Positions 13,930 through 23,282 of a stretch of 64,000 nt of DNA are shown here, piece after piece. Positions within the stretch are counted from its first letter, which is position 1. Each line of letters begins with the position of its first letter. The position numbers were made by a program, and so were the translations under genes. The stretch covers positions 315,001 through 379,000 of the forward strand of contig NW_024881585.1 of NCBI RefSeq assembly GCF_019059575.1, read 5' to 3'. The notes beneath the pieces are model-generated. The model ran no database searches and was not told where the DNA came from. It saw nothing but the letters and a program-made list of their open reading frames with translations. Origin of the DNA: Amphibalanus amphitrite (lineage: Eukaryota > Arthropoda > Thecostraca > Balanomorpha > Balanidae).

Positions 13930-14430
13930 TGCTGATTCTTTGTTATTTTGCCGACTCGAAAATGATTGGTGGAATTTGAATTTTACAAAAAGGGCATCAG
14001 GCTTAGGTGCTCAAGAAATATGTAAAGCCTAGCCCTGCAGCTAAATTATTGTTCTGTTTATGTTTGCGAATGCTTATGTTTTGCATGCTTATTTTTACAA
14101 GCTATGATCGAAACGTGTCTTACGACTTGCGATAACGAGCCATCTTTCTGATTGCGAGCGAACGACCAACGATTACGACAACCAAATGGACTTTATATCA
14201 TCACCGTGGTTTGTCCGACGATGGCCAACGTTTCGTGAGTGTTACCTCTCTTGTCTTGGTTAATGGTTTGTTTTATGTCTCTGATGTCTCTGAACACATG
14301 CGATGTCATTTCTTCTGTTAGCTCATATGTAATCGAAAAATGTCCTTTGCAGAAACCGATTGTTAAGACGATAAAAGGGACTGTACGTGCACCTCGCGTT
14401 TTAACCGTATAATCGGATTCGGTGATGACA
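13930..14430 (+). repeat. Right direct repeat of BEL-1 (probable 3' LTR)
   Basis: Same sequence as 6303-6661 but with an extra 146 bp (13985-14130) that the left copy lacks. It ends GGTGATGACA and directly abuts Penelope-type RT coding sequence at 14431, as though BEL-1 had inserted into the Penelope element or recombined with it. Confidence 0.65.
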
Positions 14431-14692
14431 GGTCCGCTCCCCTCGCTACTACAATGTCTCCCGTTCTTAGACGTGTTAATCATGCGAAATGACGATGAAT
14501 GAAATTCAAGGTCCACCGAAAGGATACAAACAAGGAGGATTACATCCATTACTACTCAGCTCATGGCGACAGAGTAAAAACAGGTGTAACAATCGGTTTT
14601 TATCTCAGAGCATACCGAATATGCAGTGATGAGTACTTGGGCGATGAGCTGGCGTACATAGAAAATGTATTCAAGGACTTGAAGTACCCAAG
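14431..14692 (+). pseudogene. Penelope-like RT, C-terminal fragment
   Basis: LPFLDVLIMR (about 14458-14490) precedes a one-base frameshift near 14500. KDTNKEDYIHYYSAH and GFYLRAYRICSDEYL then follow in the frame from 14499. These blocks are diagnostic of the region just downstream of the catalytic core in Penelope-type reverse transcriptases. The fragment ends at the GTACC target site of the truncated Gypsy copy. The catalytic YxDD region is missing. Confidence 0.9.
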
Positions 14693-14699
14693 AAACTGA

Positions 14700-15188
14700 C
14701 GATATGTTGCGGCGGCGGCATGGGCGACACTCGGCCGCCTGCGGTCCCTCTTGTAGGCCGGCAGGCGCGCCGCAGCATGTCCCTCGGTGCCGCGGGGGTC
14801 TGGACTCTGGGCACGTGACACGGGCACCATCGCTCGCCCGACGAACGGTCACGGCGTATTTGAGCGTCAGCTCAGAGTCCTCCAGCCTGCGGCTCGCCAC
14901 TCCTAAACCACTGTCGCGCGCACTGCACTCGGCACGATCTTTGCACGTTGACGCCGACTTTGGTTGCGGGGCCGGAGTCGCCGACGCCGGCCGGCAGACA
15001 GTCTGGCGGGCGGCGGCAGCTGGTCCAACAGATCCCTCAGCGCCTCGCTCAGCCCCCGACTCTGACACTCCGGCCGTCGTGCCCGTCCCGGTCCCCGCGG
15101 AGGGCTCTCTGAACAGCAGCCTCTCCAAGCGCTCCAGGCGCTTGTCGGCCTCGGCGGCTCTCTTCACCTGCCTCTCCAGCAGCGCCAT
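14700..15188 (-). pseudogene. Gypsy-3 gag N-terminal fragment
   Basis: From an ATG at 15188 the protein starts MALLERQVKRAAEADKRLER, a heptad-like coiled coil of the sort seen at the start of the Gypsy-2 gag. It continues into low-complexity Ala/Arg/Pro-rich sequence. The frame then runs into unrelated Penelope sequence below 14690, so the remainder of gag and all of pol are lost. A CGTTT microsatellite (about 15187-15210) sits just before the start codon. Confidence 0.65.
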
Positions 15189-15300
15189 TTCGTTTCGTTT
15201 CGTTTCGTTTATTTAGGGCTTGTCCACAAGTGGCTATTACGGCCCAGTCAATACATGATACACACACCCACACACACACATATACATACATACAATATAC
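15187..15300. repeat. CGTTT and CA/CATA simple repeats in the Gypsy-3 leader
   Basis: About four CGTTT units (15187-15210) and an imperfect CA/CATA tract (about 15258-15300) lie between the gag start and the LTR. Confidence 0.85.
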
Positions 15301-15483
15301 ACGTCAATATAAGGCAACACCCGCAAAAGCATGCATATAATATCTAAAATCAGTCATGTCACTTGTCAGTCACTATCTAAAGTGCTGAACCAGCTGTCTC
15401 CTGGAACCAGGCGAACCAGCGCCGTCAGTTCTTGAATCGCAATTCCAGTCATCGCGCTGTAAACTCAGTCACATAATTACAAA

Positions 15484-15496
15484 ACCGACCGCGCCA
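15484..15496 (-). promoter_or_regulatory. Gypsy-3 primer-binding site
   Basis: On the minus strand TGGCGCGGTCGGT follows the LTR end directly. The same 13 bases follow the 5' LTRs of Gypsy-1 and Gypsy-2, so all three would prime from the same tRNA, whose 3' end would read ACCGACCGCGCCA. Confidence 0.8.
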
Positions 15497-15787
15497 TGTT
15501 ATATTTCGGTTCGTTTCGACTTTCGAGTGAAAGAGCGCGCAATCAATGGAAAACGCGATTTATTTTACTGCGATACGTTCAGGCCTAAAGAATGTCCAAG
15601 AAGAGAAACAAGCATCGCGAGCGCCGCGCCTAGTCGCCCGCGCCAGTCATGCCGCTCGGCGCGCACAGTCGGCTGGCGGCGGCAGAGGCGCTCACAGGCA
15701 CGGAGCCGGGGCGGCCAGCGGTGGCGGCGGCAGGGGCGCGCGCAGGCGCGGCCAGCAGCCGTGCGGGGGTTGGATCATAATACAACA
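15497..15787 (-). repeat. Gypsy-3 5' LTR
   Basis: 291 bp bounded on the + strand by TGTTAT...AACA, with the primer-binding site on one side and the GTACC duplication on the other. It is diverged from, but alignable by eye to, the 268-bp Gypsy-2 LTRs. Confidence 0.85.
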
Positions 15788-15918
15788 GTACCCAAAAGCG
15801 ATGATTATCAGATGTAAATTAAAGGCAAAGAAAATTCGTGATAGGATTCCAAAAACTCAGAAAGAGAAGAAAAAACACAAAGTCATTGTTGTGTTACATT
15901 CCAAACATGTTGGTGTTA
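15788..15918 (+). pseudogene. Penelope-like linker between RT and endonuclease
   Basis: A short open stretch reads as a basic, Lys/Arg-rich linker (KLKAKKIRDRIPKTQ, KVIVVLHSKHVG) typical of the segment between RT and GIY-YIG domains in Penelope elements. It continues the RT fragment once the Gypsy-3 remnant is removed, and is cut again at 15917 by the long-TIR element. Confidence 0.75.
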
Positions 15919-16937
15919 GAGTGAGTTTGCGAAATCGGTGGATCCGCGGAGTCCCTAGGGAATCCACGGAGTCCCTAGTGGCTCCGCGGATGAACATCAA
16001 GTCTAGTATATTCGCGGATAAACGAGCGGGGATCCGCGGATGAACAAGACTCTTCAGGATAACCGCGAACTCCCTGAAGAGTTGACGAGATCCGCGAACC
16101 ACCCGGGGAATCCGGTGAGTAACGATTCATTCTAGTGAGTTTGCGAAGTTCCTATGCGTTTCATGCAGCTATCTTATGGCAAGAATGCAAGGGCATATTG
16201 GTTAGATCGTCTGCGACTTAACCCTCGCCCGTCTTGGTGTTTTCCCAGTTGCTGTTGGAATTCGCGAAGTAGGTAACGATTTGTAGCGGAATAGAGTGTC
16301 TGTCGCTACGATTTAAATTCGTTCGCGTGCTCGCTGTTAAATGTCCTTCGGGCCGCTGAATATTTGTATTCTTTTCACGCACGAGATGCACAACCGTCAC
16401 CGAATAGAGGAAGACGCCGAGAGCCAGCACCGAGTTGGGCGTCGATCATATAAAACATTCCTGAAATACAAGAGAAAGCTGGTTTGCGAGATAAAAACAC
16501 TTCTTCGATTTACATATGAAATAAATTAATATGCAACAATAAATGGTGACACTATGAATTTGTAAATGAATTAGAAAGTATATAAGCGGCCGTGGGAACA
16601 TACGCATAGTTACAGGTCGCGACATCTACCGCGAGTAAATGCAAACGCCGACTCAGCGGCAGTCTAGTGTGGCGCTGGTGAAGCGCCCGTAAGCAGTCGA
16701 GGGGGCGTTGGTGCAGCGCCCACAGATTCATTCAAGTGAGTTTGCGAATTATTTTTTTTTTTCATCTCGCTTAGACGTCGCTCGCAAATATCAATATACA
16801 ATTAAATAATAGACGGTAAGCCATTTTTGGCGTGGTTGAACTTCTGCGACCAGTCTGCTTACTTTTCTCCCAACCATGAATGGAAAGTTGGAAAGGCATC
16901 TGAGCGATCATGTGAATGTATGCAAGTGTGTATGAAT

Positions 16938-17415
16938 TAGAGCACTTCATGGGCCGGATAAATCCGTTATCCACGGATAAATCCGCGGACCGGATAGGAT
17001 TGGATTCTAAATTTGTTAAAAAAGAACGGATATGGGCGGGCCGGATTTGGGAATTGAAGGTTGAACCCGGATCAAAACGGATCAAAATTTTAACATTCAA
17101 CATTGAAGTTAAAAATTAACCTAATGTGCTAAGCGGCAGCGGAGGTTTGATTAAAATAATAGGCATCATTTTATGACACTCACTTGTCACAAGACTTGTA
17201 TGGCTGTCTGGTCCCTTAGATTGAATTTGTTAGTCCAGTTTTGGGTGAAACCAGTTATTGGTGAAACGGATTTTTTTGAAGTTTGGCTGCAATACGGGCC
17301 ATGGGTGGGCCGGATTCTGATATTCAAAGAAAGGCGGATAATGGGCGGATCTGGATATGACTTGCCGGATATGGGCCGGGCCGGATCCTAAAAAGCCTAT
17401 CCGTGAAGTGCTCTA
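16938..17415. mobile_element. 478-bp hAT-type MITE (TSD GTATGAAT)
   Basis: The ends are TAGAGCACTTCA and its inverse (TGAAGTGCTCTA), flanked by a perfect 8-bp duplication GTATGAAT (16930-16937, 17416-17423). The interior is rich in GGGCCGGAT/GGATATGGGC words and has no coding capacity. It is nested inside the long-TIR transposon. Confidence 0.93.
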
Positions 17416-17423
17416 GTATGAAT

Positions 17424-18525
17424 AACAGTAATGCTCACTCTTCCTATTACTCAAAGGCTATATCATCAGTCGGTCGGAACTCACTGCAAATAGATGCGCC
17501 ATGCTCCATTCCTTCGATTGGGCCTATCACTAAGCAAAGTATATGCCTTGTGTGGCAATAAAATGCAAAAGTTTTTTTTGGGGGGGGGGGCAAATATAAA
17601 CTTTTGGGTTTCGTTGCCAAATTGGATGGAAAATGAGCACGATGATAATGTCAATCTAACGTGCGGAGTCTCATGCGTCTTGCTGTCACGATTTCCGAGT
17701 GACCGATAGCATAGTATTCGCGTTAGGTATTCTCAGTTTTGTCGAAAAAAAGAATATCTACCACGCAGTTTGCAGAGGGCTGCACAGTTGGTGGGGCAGT
17801 TGCCCCCTCCCCCCAACTTGCCCTTTTGCCACAGCCGACCTGACCCGACCGGTCAGCACCGCGCCTACAGCCGCTCCAGCCCGGCGCCACAGTATATCTA
17901 TTCTGGGGAACATTTGGACTGGAGGGGCAATGCTGAACTCCGATACGAGAACCCAAAACGTACCTATCAACCCGCGCAAAAATATCAACTTTGAAATTTG
18001 AGCTAATTTGACCTGACCTTGACCTGACCTTCACCAGAGCATAACCTAAACTGGCCCCAAAGGCTGCCTTTCCCACATAATCGCATTTGTCATGTAAAAT
18101 TGACCATAAAACATGCATCACATGCTATTTTCATATTGTGACCCTCTGTGACCTGACCTGGCATCAGTGACCTCAACTAGCAACTAGTGTTTGAAGAACA
18201 ATTTCCCATCGTTGATTTTCAGTGACATGCATTTTACTCGATTTTACAAGCACAACACATTTCTTGAAATTTTCTTGAACTGCCTGTAAACGGTGAAAAT
18301 TCGACATTTGACCTGACCTGTGACGTTATCGCTTTGACCTAGGTCAATGAAATTGGGTCACATGGTATAGTTCCCCGCTGCGGCTATCCAACACCGTTTG
18401 CGGCTTGTCGCTATGTTACGTGGTTCTCGAGATCTTAGGGGGGGGGGGGGAATGCTCGGCAGACCCCAACGGGGCGCGGGTTAAGTCGCAGATGATCTAC
18501 CCAATATCCCATGCATTCTAGTCTA
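17424..18525. other. Interior of the long-TIR element, no gene seen
   Basis: Noncoding sequence with a poly-G run near 17577-17590, another near 18437-18450, and scattered GACCTGACCT words (about 18008-18320). The region 16176-16929 on the other side of the nested MITE is equally devoid of recognisable coding. Confidence 0.5.
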
Positions 18526-18782
18526 GATAGCTGCATGAAACGCATAGGAACTTCGCAAACTCACTAGAATGAATCGTTACTCCGCGGATTCCCCGGGTGG
18601 CTCGCGGATCTCGTCAACTCTTCAGGGAGTTCGCGGTTATCCTGAAGAGTTTTGTTCATCCGCGGATCCCCGCCCGTTTGTCCGCGAATATACTAGACTT
18701 GATGTTCATCCGCGGAGCCACTAGGGACTTCGCGGATTCCCTAGGAAATCCGCGGATCCACAAATTTCGCAAACTCACTCTA

Positions 18783-19224
18783 ACATTGACACCATCACCG
18801 ACACCAACTTTTGAAAGGAACGGATGTGGTCGTTATAAGCAAGACGGGAAAAAGCATAGAACAAATAGTGAGAAGCAAACGGAACGCACGACATGAAAAC
18901 AGCATTGTTTATAAGATCCCCTGTCTTGGGTGTTCCAAGCCATACTATGGCGAAACCGGTCGCGGTTTGGATATACGGCTGAGGGAACATCGGAAAGATA
19001 TACAATATCAGAGAGACAAAACCATTGTAAAACACACTCATGAATGTGGAACATTGCCAGACTGGAGAGCGGCTAAGAGTGCTAAAGAAAACATTGACAA
19101 AATGACAAGGATAGCGCTCGAGGCGGCCATTCTAGAAATAAATGAGTGCATGAACCCCAAAAGTGGTAGGATAACATTAGCAGAGACAGCCGCAAAATTG
19201 ATTCTATCTGTTCATCAACTGTAA
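18783..19224 (+). pseudogene. Penelope-like GIY-YIG endonuclease domain
   Basis: The frame from 18811 to 19224 encodes VYKIPCLGCSKPYYGETGRG followed by a conserved RLREHRKDI block, a HTHEC segment and a Glu-rich helix (ALEAAILE). This is the GIY-YIG nuclease plus Cys/His motif that Penelope-like elements use for target cleavage during retrotransposition. Upstream, the sequence at 18783-18808 continues the linker in another frame, so there is a one-base shift near 18808. The endonuclease portion itself has no internal stop. Confidence 0.9.
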
Positions 19225-19401
19225 TATTCTATGTGTATTGTGTAGGTATATACATTGTACATGTTATTGACGAGGTAGGTCACGATTGAGTGTTGAACTT
19301 CTCCCCAGTGAATGTAGGTATTGCATTGAGATGTCCACGTGAAATGTTGCCGTAGGTTTTCAAGTGTTTTGGATTGAACATGGTATTTTGTGTCATTTAA
19401 T

Positions 19402-19446
19402 TAGGACCAACTGATGACGATACAATCGAAATGCGTTTTGGTCCTA
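19402..19446 (+). ncRNA. Hammerhead-ribozyme-like motif at the Penelope 3' end
   Basis: A 9-bp stem (TAGGACCAA at 19402-19410 with TTGGTCCTA at 19438-19446) encloses the hammerhead core words CTGATGA (19411-19417) and GAAA (19428-19431). A short hairpin between them (GAT-ACA-ATC) fits stem II, and GTT (19435-19437) fits an NUH cleavage triplet before strand two of stem I. Stem III would be only 1-2 bp. Penelope-like elements are known to carry type I hammerheads with very short stem III. An extra C after CTGATGA is non-canonical, so activity is uncertain. Confidence 0.6.
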
Positions 19447-20887
19447 TAGTCTGTTTTTCGTATCTTCTACCTTCACTCAAAGATGTTTTGCCCCTCCAGC
19501 ACGTTTTTAGGGTATAGTTTTCAAATCTTGACCGCATGGCCCACCACTCATTGCAAGAGTTTGTTGCTCGTGTTGGAGCTCGCCTTCGCTGCGCAGATAA
19601 AATCGGAAAAGAAACCTTTAAGCTAGAGTATCGCTTGTATTATCGTTATTCGTTACCACGGTTTATTGGTACTGACTACCGACCTGACTACAAGGACGTT
19701 TTGCTGTTCATAGGTACTTGCATTGTGCGAAGCGCTCTTGCTAAGAACATTTAAAGAAAAGTTTAAAGCTTGCACTTCCTTTTCATTGGGTAAAAGAAGT
19801 TAAATGTGTTTTACGTTCTGCCATATTTTTTTTCAAATGCTTTATTTATGTTTTGCTTTATTTATGTTGCGATAACTTTTACACCGACGAATAACAAAAT
19901 TGTCTTGGCCCACGCCCGCTTGGGGGTCCCCAGGCAGATTTGCTTCATCGTACAGTTTTCCTATCTGCCTCACGCGATCATCCCGAAAAGTAAGAAAGAT
20001 GCGAAGACGCGGGGAAGAATCGATAGCTCTCTCAACAATTACTTTCAGCAGTATACGTATAGAGTATATACCGCATTTTGCTGAGGTCAATAGTGATGGC
20101 CACTGAAGGTCATAAATTTAAAAAACTCCCGAGCTCAACATGTTTGGACAAATCTGGCCAAACCTTGTCAACCGATTGAATTACAGCGCCGTCGAAACAT
20201 TTTTTGTTCTAGCACCTATTAGGGGTATTGTCGAAAGCTGCTGGTGATCTTTATCATCTGACATGACTTTTTGACCACTGGCAATCACCAACGCCTTAGG
20301 GCTTATATTATGATACACAAATGCAGGTAATAACAACAATAACACCCACGTATGCATTTTTCGTATTATATTGCGCTGAAAGCATGGCGGAGTTGAACTG
20401 TGCCACCACCGTCGGTGTTTCTCCGCGCCTTCAACACTTTTCTTTCTGGTATCCAAGGAAGTAAGTTCGTTATTCTGGCGATATTCATTGGTTGTGCTCC
20501 TTCTTTACCGCCTTATTTCAGTCACCTAACCCACATTTCTTTTGCTTTGAAACGTTGAAAGAAAACGTTACGATCATTTTGTCTTGTCTGAGACCAAGGC
20601 CATTGCCCTTCTGTTGTTTGAAAACATAATGAAATTAGAAAGGGATTATTTTACCTGAATGAAAATATGATGACACGTTTTATGCAAATGCATTTCATCA
20701 CCTGACAAAGAACATTGCATTTTGATTAACGAGATAGGCCAAGGGGACAGACGTTCGATCTTGCGTTCGTGATAAAAATTGACTTTGCAGCGGTGTTGAT
20801 TTAATTAGATGTTCGCTGGTCGCTGGAGCATATGATTAGAGAGTTTACCGTCTTTGAGTGAAGGTAGAAGATACGAAAAACAGACTA
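19447..20887. mobile_element. 1.44-kb element with perfect 37-bp inverted ends (TA flanks)
   Basis: The 37 bases at 19447-19483 (starting TAGTCTGTTTTTCG) are the exact reverse complement of 20851-20887. TA lies outside each end (19445-19446, 20888-20889). This fits a TA-targeting DNA transposon inserted at the very end of the Penelope element. The interior has only short open frames (for example 19536-19754) with no recognisable transposase. An alternative is two Penelope-derived 3' tails in opposite orientation, because the left copy directly follows the hammerhead motif. Confidence 0.65.
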
Positions 20888-20889
20888 TA

Positions 20890-21575
20890 ATATAAATTAT
20901 TTTGAATAATTGACTTGTGCCATATATGTCAGTATAAGCTGAAACAATTTCGTGTTAATATTTCCTTTTTTTTGTGCGTTTATTTGTGTTTATGTTCTTT
21001 AGAAAGGCGCCTTGATTTAAGCATTTTGCTTTTGCGCCGATCCGCGATTATTTTTTCTCCGATGTTTTGTGTTCTTGGTTAACAAAATATACTGAACTGA
21101 ACTGAACTGAACTGGGCACTCAAAACATCGAAAAATGCTTTAATTCGGAGATATTGAATTTCAAACTTGCAGTTTTCGGATTCTAAGGGGCTAATGCATT
21201 GGCATGCCCCCTTAGAATTTGTGACGTCAGCAGAGATCTAACAATTTTTAAATCTTAGACTAAAACCATCGTTAACACGTGGTGGTATACACTGCTTTGC
21301 GCGCAACGTCTGCCGCACTTCGAGGCTGCCAAATTTTTGCTTCCAAATAAGTCGCTAGGAACAGCGGAGATCTCAAAAGTAAACAAAAGTAAAACCCTAA
21401 TATCTTGAAAATCAGTGAATATTTTTCGGTGAAATTTGGTAGACAATCATTTTTTATCTTTCCGAACCAAGGGACATCACTTTTATGCCAATTCATTAGT
21501 TTTTTTGAAGGTGGGAGGTTCCCTTTAAGGACACCTTGTAACTCACCTGCGAGACCATATGGTGGCTGGCGGCGC
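20890..21575. other. Unannotated stretch with a short CTGAA repeat
   Basis: No gene seen. A CTGAA pentamer repeat (about 21091-21114) and a hairpin-like TTCTAAGGGG...CCCCTTAGAA pair (about 21180-21219) are the only structures noticed. Confidence 0.5.
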
Positions 21576-21652
21576 CGGTGAGCAGAGGCAGGCTGGCCGG
21601 GTGAGCAGAGGCAGGCTGGCCGGTGAGTAGAGGCAGGCTGGCTGGTCTGACT
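21576..21652. repeat. Minisatellite, ~22-bp unit, three copies
   Basis: Three consecutive imperfect copies of GTGAGCAGAGGCAGGCTGGC(CGG). The last copy has GTGAGTAGAGG and drifts into GGCTGGTCTGACTGG. Confidence 0.88.
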
Positions 21653-22339
21653 GGTCGGCACGGAGACGGCTGGTCCGCCCACAGAACTACGCCCGCCCGG
21701 TGGCGACTGGATGCCGCCGCCGCCGCCCACCGACTGGCCCACCGAGCCAGCGCGGCGTCGCGTCGGCGCAGGCCGGCCGTTCGCTCCGAGCTGCGCGGCG
21801 CATCACTAGTCGATTCACTAGCGCCTGCTGGGACGCTCGTGGCACTCGCAATTGAATCAAACGTCTCGTCTGAAATCGCAGAAAGCACTCGGTAACTGCA
21901 GCGAATTTCAAAGACAGCATTTAAGACGGCATTTAAGAGTAGGGGAGGATGGGGTAAGTTGACCCCTTTTTTAGGAAGCGCTGTAACTCGAAATTGGCGT
22001 CAGATTTCTGCACTCTCTTAACGCTGGCAGGTGTAGCATTCATTTTACTTTCTTGTACAGTAAAATGAAAATGATAGAGCAACTACTTATACCTGAATTT
22101 TGACGGTTTACAAAGGTCTGCAAAGCGGGCAAATTGCCCCGCTACCAGAGTTATTTGGCCGGTGGGATGGGGCAATTAGGCTGGTGTTTATTTAAGTGTA
22201 GACATGGTCGTAGTAGAATTGATGTAAAACATTAGTCACAGTATATTCTTAACACCAAGACCAGTTCCCAACGTAGCCCACAGCTCCAGCCCGAATCCCC
22301 CGTATTCAGAGGGTTTTTCTGTTGCTTAGAATGCCCTCG
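21653..22339. other. Unannotated stretch, no gene seen
   Basis: GC-rich open frames up to about 21900 on both strands have no recognisable domain. The remainder is AT-leaning with no structure noticed. Confidence 0.45.
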
Positions 22340-22787
22340 TCAAGTTACCAGGGGCCCGTCAAGCGAAGTTAAGACCTTGCCACTGGGGCCCTTCTGGGCT
22401 TTTTCCATTGGTTGTAGAAGGGCCATTTGGGCCTGAGACCCTGCCACTGGGCCCCTCGGGGCCCTCCATTGAGTTCGCAGGAGCCCTTCAAGCCTGAGAC
22501 CTTGCCGCTAGGGCCCCTCTGGGCCCTCTTCATTGGTTATAAAAGGGCCCTTCGGGCCTAAAGTTTTGCCACTGGGCCCCTCGGGGCCCCTTTCCATTGT
22601 GTTCGCAGGGGCCCTTCGGTTCTCTCAGTTCTAACATTTTTCATTTTCTAAATATTTTTTTTTTTAGATTTATTTGGGCCCTTTCAAAAAATAGTGGATG
22701 AAATCCGATGACTTTTTATTTTGAGGGGTTTACCTTGGGCCCCTGTAAGTTTGGCCCCCTCCTGGAGGAAATCCTGGCTACGCCCCT
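22340..22787 (-). repeat. GGGCCC-rich dispersed repeat ending CAGGGGCGTAGCC
   Basis: About four imperfect ~70-bp units (22340-22620) alternate GAGACCTTGCCACTGGGCCC, CTCGGGGCCC and CATTGGTT/GTTCGCAGG words. They lead into a segment that ends on the minus strand as CAGGGGCGTAGCCAGGATTT (22768-22787). The same terminal ~175 bp recur in the opposite orientation at 61922-62098. The CAGGGGCGTAGCC end looks like a hAT-type terminus, but I could not find the opposite end or an 8-bp duplication. Confidence 0.75.
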
Positions 22788-23013
22788 GAATTGAAGGGGT
22801 GCAAAAACATTACGGATACAGTCCCACAAACAGAATTGATCAGAGAACACGTTGGAACACATTTTTGGTAAGTGACTGGATGATTTATATAATATTTCGG
22901 AGGTTAAATATGAGCAACTTCACGCGGACATGATTTGTGATAGTTGTGCTGTTGAAGGGCATGTCATTGGTATCATGTACTGATAGATACCTAACATTTG
23001 TGTTTTTTTCAAG
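22788..23013. other. Short unannotated spacer
   Basis: No structure recognised between the GGGCCC-rich repeat and the following MITE. Confidence 0.5.
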
Positions 23014-23016
23014 TTA

Positions 23017-23279
23017 AGGCCTGGCTACACTACGCGTTTTCTGCGTGCGTTTTTGCAGGTTTGCGTGTTTTGCGTAATATCGTTCTAGGGAAAAAGTTAT
23101 AAACAATGTAATTTTTACTTTGGTTATATACAAAAGCTAATATATCTCTTATGTAACTAAAATTTAAGGTGAAAAACATCGCAAAAACGTAATATCGTTC
23201 CTTTTTCTAGAACGATATCACGCAAAACACGCAAACACACAAAAAACGCACGAAGAAAACGCATAGTGTAGCCAGGCCT
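23017..23279. mobile_element. 263-bp PIF/Harbinger-type MITE (TSD TTA)
   Basis: The ends are inverted copies of AGGCCTGGCTACACTA (right copy AGGCCTGGCTACACTATGC) and extend imperfectly through TGCGTTTT words. TTA flanks both ends (23014-23016, 23280-23282). There is no coding capacity. It differs in sequence from the Harbinger-type element at 10781-12579. Confidence 0.9.
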
Positions 23280-23282
23280 TTA

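Larger units (their letters stand above)
6303..14430 (+). mobile_element. Decayed BEL/Pao-type retrotransposon (BEL-1)
   Basis: Two related flanking segments (6303-6661 and 13930-14430) enclose gag, CCHC, protease and reverse-transcriptase remnants of BEL/Pao type, all on the + strand. The reading frame is broken many times, and most of RNase H and all of integrase are missing before the right flank. A 3.6 kb block (9131-12723) interrupts the region between protease and RT. No clear TSD flanks the direct repeats, so the exact LTR limits are uncertain. It is a different and older copy than the BEL element at 27544-53108. Confidence 0.8.
14689..15787 (-). mobile_element. Truncated Gypsy-type element (Gypsy-3) in the Penelope element
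   Basis: The right end is a complete minus-oriented LTR (15497-15787) followed by GTACC (15788-15792), matching GTACC at 14684-14688 on the left. Internally there is a primer-binding site and part of gag. The other LTR and nearly all of pol are deleted. LTR and primer-binding site resemble those of Gypsy-2 at 53354-60686 (shared TTTACTGCGATACGTT-like core and GGCGCGCAC blocks), so they belong to one family or lineage. Confidence 0.85.
15919..18780. mobile_element. 2.9-kb transposon with ~257-bp terminal inverted repeats (TSD TA)
   Basis: The left end 15919-16175 and right end 18526-18780 are long imperfect inverted repeats starting GAGTGAGTTTGCGAA, flanked by TA at 15917-15918 and 18781-18782. 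Removing the element and one TA rejoins the Penelope sequence. The inverted repeats are studded with TCCGCGGA-type palindromes and carry a second inner copy of AGTGAGTTTGCGAA. The interior (16176-18525) has no recognisable transposase and contains a nested hAT MITE. The family is unknown beyond the TA target. Confidence 0.85.
14431..19446 (+). mobile_element. Penelope-like element, interrupted twice
   Basis: Three collinear pieces of a Penelope-like retroelement are separated by two insertions: the C-terminal RT (14431-14688), the RT-endonuclease linker (about 15788-15916) and the GIY-YIG endonuclease with 3' region (18783-19446). Removing a truncated Gypsy copy (14689-15787 plus its TSD) and a long-TIR transposon (15919-18780 plus one TA) makes the pieces contiguous. 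The N-terminal RT is not present; the left limit coincides with BEL-1. Confidence 0.88.

Noticed and set aside
14499-14699. Possible small host gene on the + strand
   Set aside because: Its motifs (NKEDYIHYYSAH, LRAYRICSDEYL) are those of Penelope-type reverse transcriptase.
18000-18330. Repeated GACCTGACCT words as a nuclear-receptor-type site cluster
   Set aside because: Irregular spacing inside a transposon with no nearby gene.
21600-21920. GC-rich open frames on both strands around the minisatellite
   Set aside because: No domain, biased composition and overlapping frames; looks like a shadow of GC content.
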